Positions 1 to 8,361 of a stretch of DNA of 64,000 nucleotides are shown piece after piece. The notes under the pieces were generated by a model that did no database searches, was not told the origin of the DNA, and worked only from the letters and a program-made list of their open reading frames with translations. A program made the translations under genes and the position numbers. The stretch is taken from contig NZ_CP126539.1 of assembly GCF_030177755.1 (NCBI RefSeq), positions 2,690,001 through 2,754,000 on the forward strand, given 5' to 3'. This DNA comes from Devosia sp. RR2S18 (GTDB lineage Bacteria; Pseudomonadota; Alphaproteobacteria; Rhizobiales; Devosiaceae). The stretch's first letter is position 1. Every line of letters starts with the position of its first letter.

Positions 1-1354
1 GAGCGCGTTCTTCCGGTTCAGCGCGATCGGGCGGATGGTCCGCTCAACGGTATTGTTGTCGAGCTCGATGCGGCCATCGGTGAGGAACAGCACTAACCCC
101 GACCAGTATTTGGCGATGTAGCTCAAGGCCTCCCCAAGCGGCGCTTTCGCGGAGACGCGGGCGCGATGAAGGTCGAGCCAAGCCTTTGTCCGGGCGACGG
201 CTGGTCCGGATCGTTCCTGGCGAGCAGCGAGACGCTGTTCGGGGCCCAGGCCTCGGATCTCGGCTTCGATGGTATAGAGCTCGCCGATGAGCCGCACACC
301 CTCTTCCGCAATCGGGGCGGTGCCGGCGCGCGTGATCTCGATCAGCTTGCGACGGGCATGGGCCCAGCAATAGGCGAGTTGGATACCCGCGCCGACGCGG
401 GGGCGCGATCAGTCGGTTGTAGCCGGCATAGCCATCCACCTGCAGGATGCCGCCAAAGCCCTGCAATATCTGTTCGGCATGAAGACCACCTCGGCCCGGG
501 GCATAGGTGAAGGCAACACCGGGTGGTGCGGTGCCATTCCAGGGACGATCATCGCGGGCCAGGGCCCAGAAGTATCCGGTCTTGGTTTTGCGGGCACCGG
601 GATCGAGCACTGGCGCGCGAGTTTCATCCATGAACAGCTTGGATGAGCGCTTCAGATCCGCCATTAGGGCAGCATAGACCGGACGCAACTCGAAGGCGGC
701 CCGACCAACCCAGTCGGCCAGCGTTGAGCGGTCCAGATCAACACCCTGACGACTGAAGATCTGCGCCTGGCGATAGAGCGGGAGGTGGTCCGCATACTTG
801 CTGACCAGGACATGGGCGACCGTGGCCTCGGTCGGCAGCCCGCCAGGGATCAGCCGAGCGGGCGCCGGCGCCTGCACCACGCCGTCGGTGCAGGACCGGC
901 AGGCATATTTGGGGCGACGGGTCACGATCACGCGGAACTGGGCCGGGATCACGTCGAGCCGCTCGGAGACGTCCTCGCCGATGCAGTGCAGCCCGCCGCC
1001 ACAGCCACAGACCAGGCTTTCGGGTTCGATGATCTCTTCGATCCGCGGCAGGTGTTTGGGGAGTGAACCACGATTGGTACTGCGCGGCTTGGCCGGACGT
1101 CGGGCCAGCCGGTCCTCGGCGTCCTCCGCGGCCTGGACAACCGCGATTGCCATTTCCAGATCCTCCAGCGCCAGCTCGAACTGGTCCGGGTCGCTCTTTT
1201 CCGATCGACGCCCGAAGGCCGCCTGCTTGAACGCGGCAACCAGCTTTTCCAGTTGAGCGATCCGCTCGTCCTTGCGCTGATCACGCACCTCCGCTGCGAT
1301 CAGCATCGCCTTGAGGGCAGCAATGTCATCGGGAAGTTCGGCGGCATCGAGCAT
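1..1354 (-). pseudogene. tnpC: IS66 TnpC transposase, frameshifted and running off the window
   Basis: IS66 DDE transposase. The N-terminal part has the usual coiled-coil leader (DDIAALKAMLIAAEVRDQR), a zinc-finger-like CGCGGG region, and the core motif ILQVDGYAGYNRL. Just after that motif, at about 395-405, the frame is lost. The following coding sequence (GIQLAYCWAHARRKL on the minus strand) continues in another frame towards position 1. A one-base change in the run of Cs there is the simplest cause. The end of the gene is outside the window. Confidence 0.85.
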
Positions 1355-1423
1355 GGCCAGAATCTACCAGATCAGGCGCCGCCGATCCCGCAAAAAGACC
1401 AGCCCTGAGTCATCCTGCCGCAG

Positions 1424-1777
1424 TTATTCGACCGCTTCTGGTGCCCGCGCTTCTACCGCCCGAACCCGCCGCCAGTCGAGCCCAGAGAACAGCGCCTCGA
1501 ACTGCGCGTGGCTCAACGTCATCAGGCCGTCCTTCACCGCAGGCCAGCTGAAGTTGTGCTCTTCGAGGCGCTTGTAGGCCATGACGAGACCCGTGCCATC
1601 CCAGTAGAGCAACTTCAGCCGATCGCTTTTGCGAGCACGGAACACGAAGACCGTGCCGGTGAACGGGTCCTCGTGCAACACGTTCTTGACCAGCGCAGCC
1701 AGGCTGTCGTGACCTTTGCGGAAGTCGATCGGCTTGGTGGCTACCATGATCCGCACCCGGTTCGAGGGGAAGATCAT
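1424..1777 (-). CDS. tnpB: IS66 accessory protein TnpB
   Basis: 117 residues, the usual size for IS66 Orf2. It shows the family signatures KPIDFRKGHDSLAALV, DPFTGTVFVFRARKSDRLKLLYWDGTGL and YKRLEEHNFSWP. The protein is needed for transposition of IS66 elements, but its biochemical role is not settled. Its start overlaps the tnpA stop by four bases (ATGA), so the two are translationally coupled. The frame is intact. Confidence 0.92.
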   Translation of the reverse strand: MIFPSNRVRIMVATKPIDFRKGHDSLAALVKNVLHEDPFTGTVFVFRARKSDRLKLLYWDGTGLVMAYKRLEEHNFSWPAVKDGLMTLSHAQFEALFSGLDWRRVRAVEARAPEAVE

Positions 1778-2166
1778 GTGATCGCCGTCAGTGCACGAAC
1801 GACCGAAGCAATCCGGCGCGCGGAGGCACCTGGCTCCAGCCGGATGACCACCGATCCCAGCACGATCTCCGGCCCGACCGCCGCCACTGGTTCCGCCGCC
1901 GTTACATCCTCAACGACTGGAGCGACCATCAACGTCGCGAACTCCATCTGGTCCTTTGGCGCCGGTAGCACCAGCTTCCCGTTTCTAGCCATCGTCCGCC
2001 ACGAGGAGACATGGTTGGCCTTCAGACCATGCCGCAGCGCGACCTCGCCCACCGTGGTCCCAGGTCGAAGTGTCTCGGCGACAATCCGAGCCTTCTCATC
2101 ATCGGGCCATTGCCGGTTGCGGCGGCGCCTACCGCCACTTGTGAGAAACTCCAATGGAGCGTCCAT
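1774..2166 (-). CDS. tnpA: IS66 accessory protein TnpA
   Basis: 130 residues, IS66 Orf1. The N-terminal part carries a helix-turn-helix of the transposase-8 type (RQWPDDEKARIVAETLRPG, VGEVALRHGLKANHVSSWR) that probably binds the element's ends. The C-terminal half is the variable region ending in ASARRIASVVRAL, typical of the family. It is coupled to tnpB. No defect is visible. Confidence 0.9.
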   Translation of the reverse strand: MDAPLEFLTSGGRRRRNRQWPDDEKARIVAETLRPGTTVGEVALRHGLKANHVSSWRTMARNGKLVLPAPKDQMEFATLMVAPVVEDVTAAEPVAAVGPEIVLGSVVIRLEPGASARRIASVVRALTAIT

Positions 2167-2250
2167 GGAGAACCTCCCGCACCAACTTCAATCCGTGCGG
2201 AATCTCATGGCTGACAAAAGAACGGAAGGTGGGGCGGGAACACCGCTTAC

Positions 2251-2878
2251 GGCGCAGTAGCGCACCCTCCACAATCTTTGTTACCTCAAGCCAGTGGCGA
2301 ACTCGCTCCGAAGTTTTCGTCGAAAGCGGCGCCATCCGCCCCTCGCCGGTCGGATCGTTCTTTGCGCGTCTGATGAGAATTGAGAGATTACCTCGCTGGT
2401 TTTCTGTCAGGTCGTCGGCACGGAGGGCCACCAGTTCTCCTCTTCTGCATAAGGTGTCGAAGCCCACCCGAACCAGTATCTCGTCGCGCAGACCGATAAG
2501 ATCTGACGTACACTCCTCGATCAGGCGGTCCCGGATCTTGGCGGTGACCCCCAGTGCCTGGCCCGGGCGGGCGGGTTTCTTGCGACGCGCCCGCCGGACT
2601 GCGAGCTTCACGTCCTCATCCTTGCTGGGATCGGGGTGCCGCAGCAGGCGGTGAATGCGGGCGACGCCGCAAAGGCGGCGCCCTAATGTGGAGGGCAGCC
2701 GATGCTGCGCCTCCTTGTTCACATACTCCACCACGGTCTCTGGAGTGGCTGGAAGAGCGATGTGGCCATGGCTGATGCACCAAGCCTCAAAATGCTCCAT
2801 ATCCGCTGCATAGCCGCGCAGAGTATGATCGCTATAGGCGCCTTCGAGCCGCTCGAGTTCCTTGCGCCAGTCGCTCAT
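2251..2878 (-). pseudogene. Tyrosine recombinase (phage-type integrase), 3' end removed by IS66
   Basis: About 209 residues remain. The N-terminal SAM-like core-binding domain (1-85) is complete. The catalytic domain begins and has the first catalytic arginine (R146 in CRRGELVAL) and the beta-hairpin lysine region (RAKND, K173). It stops where IS66 begins at 2250/2251, so the HxxR box and the catalytic tyrosine are missing. The remaining open frame down to 2129 is IS66 sequence. The ATG overlaps the stop of the upstream protease gene by four bases (ATGA), so the recombinase belongs to that operon. As it stands it cannot recombine DNA. Confidence 0.85.
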
Positions 2879-4791
2879 GTCAGCTGCCCTGATTCAGCAG
2901 GTTCAACCGCCGAGTCCTGCTCCGTGCCGGCGATGTGGCGCAGTTCTTCGCCCGAGACTACGCGGCGCGCCACCAGGCGCTGAACCAAAGCCTCGATCAG
3001 GTGACGGTTCTCCAGAACAAGTCCGCGCGAGCGCAGCATGAGCTGCTGCAAGCGTTTCTCGAGACCACTTCTGGTGGCTAGATCGAGCTCATGAAGGCGG
3101 GAGACATCGAGATCGAACGACAGCAGCTGATCGAACAGGCCGGACCGGAACTGCGCTTCGACCAAGAGTTGGGTTGCCATGGCCAAATCGGTGCGAGCCC
3201 CGGCATCGCACCGTCCAAGCAGTTCCAGATCTGCCGCGCGGCCGGCCAGAGCAATGGTCACCAGATCCTCGATCCGGGCCCGGTCCAGGTAGAGCGCGCT
3301 GAGGTCGCTCACCATGGATCCGGCAGATCCGCCATTCTTCAGCAGCGAAACTGCACTTACCGGCACACCGAGGACCGCCGCCACGATGGCGTGGCCGGCT
3401 TCGTGCACCGCGACACGGCGGAGCTCGGCATAAGTACGATCGTCAGTGCCGACCATTGCATGTTCGAGGTCCTGGACGGTCAGCTGACGCGAACCGGCCA
3501 CGGCGCTCGACTTCGCCATTCCTACCCAACCGGCAATTGCAGCCGGCGTTGGCAAGCCGAAAGCGAAGGCGATGTCGACGACACGCTCCAGCTCCGAGGC
3601 TGCAAGATGGCTTCCCACGTAGAACCGAAAGAGATCGGCGACTTCCTCGCGGTTGCCCGGCGGGCTCACTGTCAAGGTCTGCCCGATGCGGCCCGCCCGC
3701 AGCACGGCCGCATCGACCCGCTCGGGATAGTTGCTGGCAGCGAGCAACACCAGCGGTTTGCTGGACCGCCGCAGCTTATCGATGTTGAGCAGCACGCCCG
3801 TGACGACAGTATTCCACCACTCGCGGTGCTCCGGTGCGAGCGTCCGCCGATCGGGCAAGGCTTCAAGCTCATCGATGAACCCAATCGTTTGACCGTTTTC
3901 TTCGACCTGGCGGAAGAACTCGGCAGCGGCCCGGGTGACCCCACCAAGATGCCCATCCGACAACTCAAACCATTCCTTGACGCTGGTCCCGACGAACCGC
4001 CACCCGGCAGCGCGGGCGATGGCTTGCGCCAGAAGGGTTTTGCCGGTTCCGGGCGGCCCCGCAAGAAGCGCGAAGGGGGCGTCACGCGAGGTGAGCTCAC
4101 CTATTTCGAGCTGCTGGAGACGGACGAGCAGCTCCGCGCTCCAGGCCCGTACCCGAGGCGAGAGCGGAAGTTCGGAAACCGGCGGGATAGTGCTGTCTGG
4201 GACCAGAGCGATCTCTTGGCGCTTGGCTGCAAGGCGGAGGCGGCGCAGACAATCGGCGGGCTGTGAGCGCGGACGGAGAGCCGCACAGAGTTCAGGAAGA
4301 TCAAGTGCGGCATCTTCGGCGCGGATCCCGCGGGCTCGCTTGCCGGTGACCTCTGAAATGGCTTTACGCAGCGAGCGCCGGCTCAAACCTGAAAATTTGA
4401 GGCTCACGTCGGCGGCGGTGCGGAGCGGCACCGGCACCAGCCCTTCCACGTCAGTGGAGATGGCGATGACCGCACTGCCGCCGCGCTGGGCAACGATCAG
4501 ACTGTCTTCTTCCTGGGCGGTGCTGCTGGCGCGTTTGCCGGGGCGATAGCCTTGCACAACGACATCTGTATAGTCGCGGTTCAATTGGCGGCGAAGGGCT
4601 GTGACCCAGCTGTCGCTCGGCACCTCGATCAGGACGACCATTCCGGGCTGGTGCTCCAGCGCATGGTCGAGTTTCTTGCCAATCAGTTGGTTTACCGCTT
4701 GCTGTGCCAGAATGCCTGCAACATCGATGACTTCGCGCAGCGGCGCTTCGTCGTCCTGGCCCTGGGCCTGGATCTGTGGAAATTTACGCAT
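2875..4791 (-). CDS. Soluble FtsH-like AAA+ protease, peptidase M41 family
   Basis: 638 residues. An N-terminal region of about 230 residues is unlike FtsH and has no membrane segment. It is followed by an AAA+ module: Walker A GPPGTGKT at 245-252, Walker B IGFIDE at 303-308, sensor-1 in AASN near 351-354 and the arginine region RAGRIG near 365-370. Then comes an M41 zinc peptidase: HEAGH at 463-467 and a likely third zinc ligand in TDLAMAT near D535. Family knowledge says such enzymes unfold and degrade proteins using ATP; lack of transmembrane helices implies a cytosolic enzyme. The start is supported by GAGGAG just upstream. It lies 74 bases after the GIY-YIG gene and overlaps the recombinase by ATGA, so the three form an operon. 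The substrate is unknown. Confidence 0.88.
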   Translation of the reverse strand: MRKFPQIQAQGQDDEAPLREVIDVAGILAQQAVNQLIGKKLDHALEHQPGMVVLIEVPSDSWVTALRRQLNRDYTDVVVQGYRPGKRASSTAQEEDSLIVAQRGGSAVIAISTDVEGLVPVPLRTAADVSLKFSGLSRRSLRKAISEVTGKRARGIRAEDAALDLPELCAALRPRSQPADCLRRLRLAAKRQEIALVPDSTIPPVSELPLSPRVRAWSAELLVRLQQLEIGELTSRDAPFALLAGPPGTGKTLLAQAIARAAGWRFVGTSVKEWFELSDGHLGGVTRAAAEFFRQVEENGQTIGFIDELEALPDRRTLAPEHREWWNTVVTGVLLNIDKLRRSSKPLVLLAASNYPERVDAAVLRAGRIGQTLTVSPPGNREEVADLFRFYVGSHLAASELERVVDIAFAFGLPTPAAIAGWVGMAKSSAVAGSRQLTVQDLEHAMVGTDDRTYAELRRVAVHEAGHAIVAAVLGVPVSAVSLLKNGGSAGSMVSDLSALYLDRARIEDLVTIALAGRAADLELLGRCDAGARTDLAMATQLLVEAQFRSGLFDQLLSFDLDVSRLHELDLATRSGLEKRLQQLMLRSRGLVLENRHLIEALVQRLVARRVVSGEELRHIAGTEQDSAVEPAESGQLT

Positions 4792-4865
4792 GAGTTCTCC
4801 TCGGCGCTCCGCTTGGGAGCTCCTGGATTGAAAAAGGTGGGGTGGGGTGATTGGGCTCGCCGGTG

Positions 4866-6089
4866 CTAGGCCGCGGGTGACAGAGAGTCCGGATCGTCTG
4901 CTGGAGGTCGGGTCCAGGCCGAGAGGTTCGGGCCTTTCGATCCGATAAGGAAATTGGCGGCGCCGCTACCGGAGCCAAAGCAAAGCGGTTCGTTCAGGCG
5001 AAAGCGTCCATTGTCCTCGGCCAAGACGCCGGAAAAGAGCCATTCGTGGCGACGGGTCATGGGCGCCGAACCGCTCGAACGGGTTACGCGCGAGCGAACT
5101 TCGCTGCCCGCGTGCACGATCCACTCGCCCTCATGTTCGGTTGCCTCAGCATTTATGCCTGCGGCATAGAGGTGGTAGGCGGTGCCGTCCGCGGGGCGCC
5201 TTCCGGCAAAAACCGGATATTCTGGATCGCCCTCCGCTCCAACGACGAAATGGAGGACGGGAATATCGGCGAAGCCGAACCCGGCAGCCTTGGCGAGACA
5301 GAGGGCCTGGGCCACGAAAAGGCGCAGCTCAAGATATTCCGCAAAGTCGCCGCGATCGCCATTTGGCAGGTGGTGGGCGAGCTTGTACCCCGGCAGCCCG
5401 TTTACAATGAGGCCCAGTATTCGTTCGGCAACGCCGGCCTGTTCCTCGGACATGTGCCCGGCAGCGTCCCGGATCACCACGAGCCGGTCAAAGCCGCTGA
5501 GATGACCATCAACGATACGCTGGCGGCCCTTGAAAGACTTGCCGGTGTAAGCCTTCTTGCCGGTGAGCGCGCAATAGATGATCGGGCCGTTGATCCCGTG
5601 GGAGAGATCAGTGCAGTCGGCGACATCGACGATGAAAATCTCGGGGACAAAGCCGATTGCACTGGAATGGCTGACCGAGGAGCGGAGCTCAACCACATTA
5701 GTGTGGCGAAAACCCTGCTTGGCGCCTGGGGTCAGCGAAGGCGAACTGGTCCCCCCTGCCCCCTTCCCGGACGTACCCGATGGCATGCTGATGCGCGTGT
5801 GCGGCCCGATCTCGCCAGGTTCACGCTGGAGAACGCCCGCCTCGATCATGGCCATGATCGCCTCGACCGGTGCGGGATGGCCGGGCAGAACAACGATCAA
5901 TTCGGCGATGCTCGCCGAGCCGGTCTCGAGCACGGTGGCGAGGACGCGCACCTGGACGTCGAAGGTTATGGCCCAGTGCCGCACGAGGCCCGGCGCATCA
6001 ATGCCGGACCCGGTCGGATCGATTGTGTTGAAGAACGAAGAAACGCACTTGCCCGCGATAGCGCAGGCGTCGAAAATAGACGCAGCCAT
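4866..6089 (-). CDS. GIY-YIG-like nuclease protein with C-terminal DUF4357
   Basis: 407 residues. Residues 35-95 look like a winged-helix (transcription-regulator-like) segment. Residues 95-130 are a Gly/Ser linker. Residues 165-270 resemble a GIY-YIG nuclease domain: IIYCAL, then KAYTGKS in place of the YIG motif, then GRQRIVDGH holding the conserved Arg and His, and AERILGLI with a candidate metal-binding Glu (E222). The C-terminal ~110 residues match the DUF4357 pattern, ending FGSGSGAANFLIGSKGPNLSAW. Proteins with this GIY-YIG plus DUF4357 architecture are often found in defence or mobile-element settings (family knowledge). The start has GAGG upstream. It is the first gene of the protease-recombinase operon. 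The YTG variant leaves catalytic activity unproven. Confidence 0.72.
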   Translation of the reverse strand: MAASIFDACAIAGKCVSSFFNTIDPTGSGIDAPGLVRHWAITFDVQVRVLATVLETGSASIAELIVVLPGHPAPVEAIMAMIEAGVLQREPGEIGPHTRISMPSGTSGKGAGGTSSPSLTPGAKQGFRHTNVVELRSSVSHSSAIGFVPEIFIVDVADCTDLSHGINGPIIYCALTGKKAYTGKSFKGRQRIVDGHLSGFDRLVVIRDAAGHMSEEQAGVAERILGLIVNGLPGYKLAHHLPNGDRGDFAEYLELRLFVAQALCLAKAAGFGFADIPVLHFVVGAEGDPEYPVFAGRRPADGTAYHLYAAGINAEATEHEGEWIVHAGSEVRSRVTRSSGSAPMTRRHEWLFSGVLAEDNGRFRLNEPLCFGSGSGAANFLIGSKGPNLSAWTRPPADDPDSLSPAA

Positions 6090-7396
6090 TGTAACCTCTA
6101 CTACAGGTTGTGATGGTCAGGCTGCCGGAAACCCGTTGGCGCGGGTCCGGTAGCCGCTCTTTCGAACGGAACCTGGCCAAAAGACACCATCATTGGCGCC
6201 TTCTGCAGTGAAGATGGGAGAGGTTTTCCGAACCGTCAACCCAGCATCGAATCAGATGTTGGATGTGGTTAACGCGAGCCTAATTGCGTCTATGCCGCCT
6301 GTACAATCAACTGCTTAGTCGGAAGAGTTCATCTGGTACGGCGGGCAACGTCTCGTCATCATACGATGCCTAGGTGTCGGCGGATCGAGGGCAGGCTGAA
6401 TTTCTGAGGCCAACCGCAGTGGCCGCCCTGGTGCAGCAGCCCCCCTGATTCGACATGCTCACCCCTTGGCCGCCACTCCCATGCGCGGCTCTTTTTCGAC
6501 CGCTCAGTCTGTTCAGCTTCACCCCGGGAAGCTGGGCAAATGTTTGGTAACGGCGATTGTCAATCGTGCAACCTCGGTCCGGCGAGTCCAATCGCTCGGG
6601 TGGCAGTGCCAGTGTGCCGCCTTCTCATCACCAGCTAAACCGCTTGTCCGGTCAGTTCATGGCGGAGTGTCTTAGGCTCTCGATTTGGGGAAGGTGTTGT
6701 TGCCCATCCACCCTGCCCCTTTTTCCCGCTGACTGACATGTACGCCCCCATCCGCGGCTACGCTTTCCACGATCACCTCGCCCTCCCTGCCCGCAGGAAT
6801 GTGCCGGCAGGAAGGGAGGCACAGGTCGGGCGCCCCAGGGCAGCTCCGGCATTTCCACTGGTCATTCTACTGCAATGAGTTCGCCATTGCTTTCAGATCA
6901 GGTACGACAGTGTTCCGAGCATCGGCTTCGGGAGATCGGGTGAGCCGCGCTCTGTGCCAGCAGGTTGGCACCGGGCGCCTCAGCACTGCGTCCATTAGTA
7001 TGGGAATGCATGCTGTCGCCGCGGTAGCGTATCGCCGATCCTGCCGCAGCCCCCTACTTCAAGGCTACATGTTCGACTGTACACGTTATCGCACTAATGT
7101 CAGTAACGCCTGACCTCAACCCCGTCCCCCAATCCTTCCAAAGATGCGCCGATCCTGCCCCCTCGCGGCCGAGCGGGAACCCGCCGGTGCACGACAGCAG
7201 CCTCGACCGACACCGCACCATGCCGTCACCGAGGCCCACTTCTGACGTGCGAGAAAGGGTAGATGGGCGGGCCGAGCAATCGGTGGGCCCTGCGGGTCAT
7301 CACCAGCCTGCCCGTCCCTCTCGAGCCCCGCCGCTCATGACGCCGCTTGCAAGATCAGAGAGGAACGAAAAAACTGAACCAACAATCCTATCGGTG
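6090..7396. other. 1.3 kb without a recognisable gene
   Basis: Neither strand offers a reading frame with recognisable motifs; the short open frames here have atypical composition. The left part must hold the promoter of the GIY-YIG operon. The right part holds the 3' region of the sugar permease gene. No clear terminator hairpin with a T run was seen. It may be decayed DNA between two acquired modules. Confidence 0.5.
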
Positions 7397-8359
7397 CTAT
7401 CGCCTATTCAGCGACAAGGAGCTTGCGGCAACCGCAAGCAGGATCAACCCGCCCACTAGGACCTGACGCACATAGCTGTCCACACTCATCTGAGTGAGGC
7501 CATTGTCGAGCACCCCAAGGACAAGCACCCCCACCACGGTGGCGAGGATCCTCGGTTCGCCGTGGCGTGCCATGGTAGTTCCGAGAAAGACCGCGGCGAT
7601 GGCGTTGAGCATGAGCCCGCTCCCCTGCACCGGATTCGCCGAAGCAACGCGGCTGGCGTACATAAGGCCACCGGCTGCCGCCGCGAGGCCGGTCAGGGCA
7701 AAGGCGGTCAGCCGCAGCCGCTTGACGGCAATTCCGCTCAAATGGGCGGCCTCCATATTGCCCCCGATGGCATAAAGCCGCCGACCCAGCGTCGTCTGCT
7801 CCAGCAGGATCCAAACCGCCAGCACGACCACAATGGCGATAATCGAGAGGTTGGGTAGGCTTATCGCCACCCCGCCCCACTCGCCAAGCGACACCCCGCC
7901 ACGGGCAAAATTGCCGAACGCCTCGGGGATGGACCGACCCGAAATGGTCCTGCCACCGCTGACCACAAAAGCGATGCCGGAGAACATGGTCATGGTGGCT
8001 AGGGTCGCTATAAAGGGTAGGATACCGACCAGGCTGACCATGGCGCCGTTGAAAACGCCGCCGAGCAGGCCAATCGCCAGGGCCAGCAGCAGGGCGATCC
8101 AGACCGGCTGGTCGGCCGCCATGGCCAGAGCTGCCACGATGCCCGCCAGGCTCGCCATGGAGCCGACACTGAGATCGAAGTCGCCCATCACCATCACAAT
8201 GGTCATGCCCGCAGCCACGACCATGAGCATGGACACCTGCTGGGTGATGTTCAGCCAGTTGCGCGCCGTGGGAAAGGTGTTCGGCAGCATGATCGAGAAA
8301 AAGACGATGATTGCTGCAAAGCCGACAAGCGTGCCGTAACGGCGGATGAAAACCTGCAT
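7397..8359 (-). CDS. Sugar ABC transporter permease, RbsC/XylH type
   Basis: 320 residues, almost entirely hydrophobic, consistent with 8-10 transmembrane helices of the branched-chain/ribose permease family (BPD_transp_2). Typical stretches are TQQVSMLMVVAAGMTIVMV, DLSVGSM and YAIGGNMEAAHLSGI, the last being the loop that docks with the ATPase. It forms the inner-membrane channel for a monosaccharide. It begins two bases after the ATPase stop, in one operon with the ATPase and binding protein. Substrate identity cannot be read from the permease alone. Confidence 0.92.
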   Translation of the reverse strand: MQVFIRRYGTLVGFAAIIVFFSIMLPNTFPTARNWLNITQQVSMLMVVAAGMTIVMVMGDFDLSVGSMASLAGIVAALAMAADQPVWIALLLALAIGLLGGVFNGAMVSLVGILPFIATLATMTMFSGIAFVVSGGRTISGRSIPEAFGNFARGGVSLGEWGGVAISLPNLSIIAIVVVLAVWILLEQTTLGRRLYAIGGNMEAAHLSGIAVKRLRLTAFALTGLAAAAGGLMYASRVASANPVQGSGLMLNAIAAVFLGTTMARHGEPRILATVVGVLVLGVLDNGLTQMSVDSYVRQVLVGGLILLAVAASSLSLNRR

Positions 8360-8361
8360 GG

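Larger units (their letters stand above)
1..2250 (-). mobile_element. IS66-family element, left part outside window
   Basis: Three leftward genes in the standard IS66 order (tnpA, tnpB, tnpC), with tnpA and tnpB overlapping by ATGA. The right end is at 2250, where the minus strand begins GTAAGCGGTG, a typical IS66 terminus. It lies inside a tyrosine recombinase gene, which it truncates. The left end is beyond the window, so the target duplication cannot be checked. The tnpC gene is frameshifted, so the element is probably not autonomous. Confidence 0.85.

Noticed and set aside
3091-4266. A 391-residue rightward open frame opposite the protease gene.
   Set aside because: It is antisense to the protease, which has complete AAA+ and M41 motifs; the antisense product has no recognisable domain.
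5046-6113. A 355-residue rightward open frame opposite the GIY-YIG gene.
   Set aside because: No motif or ribosome-binding site; the leftward frame has domain structure, a ribosome-binding site and operon context.
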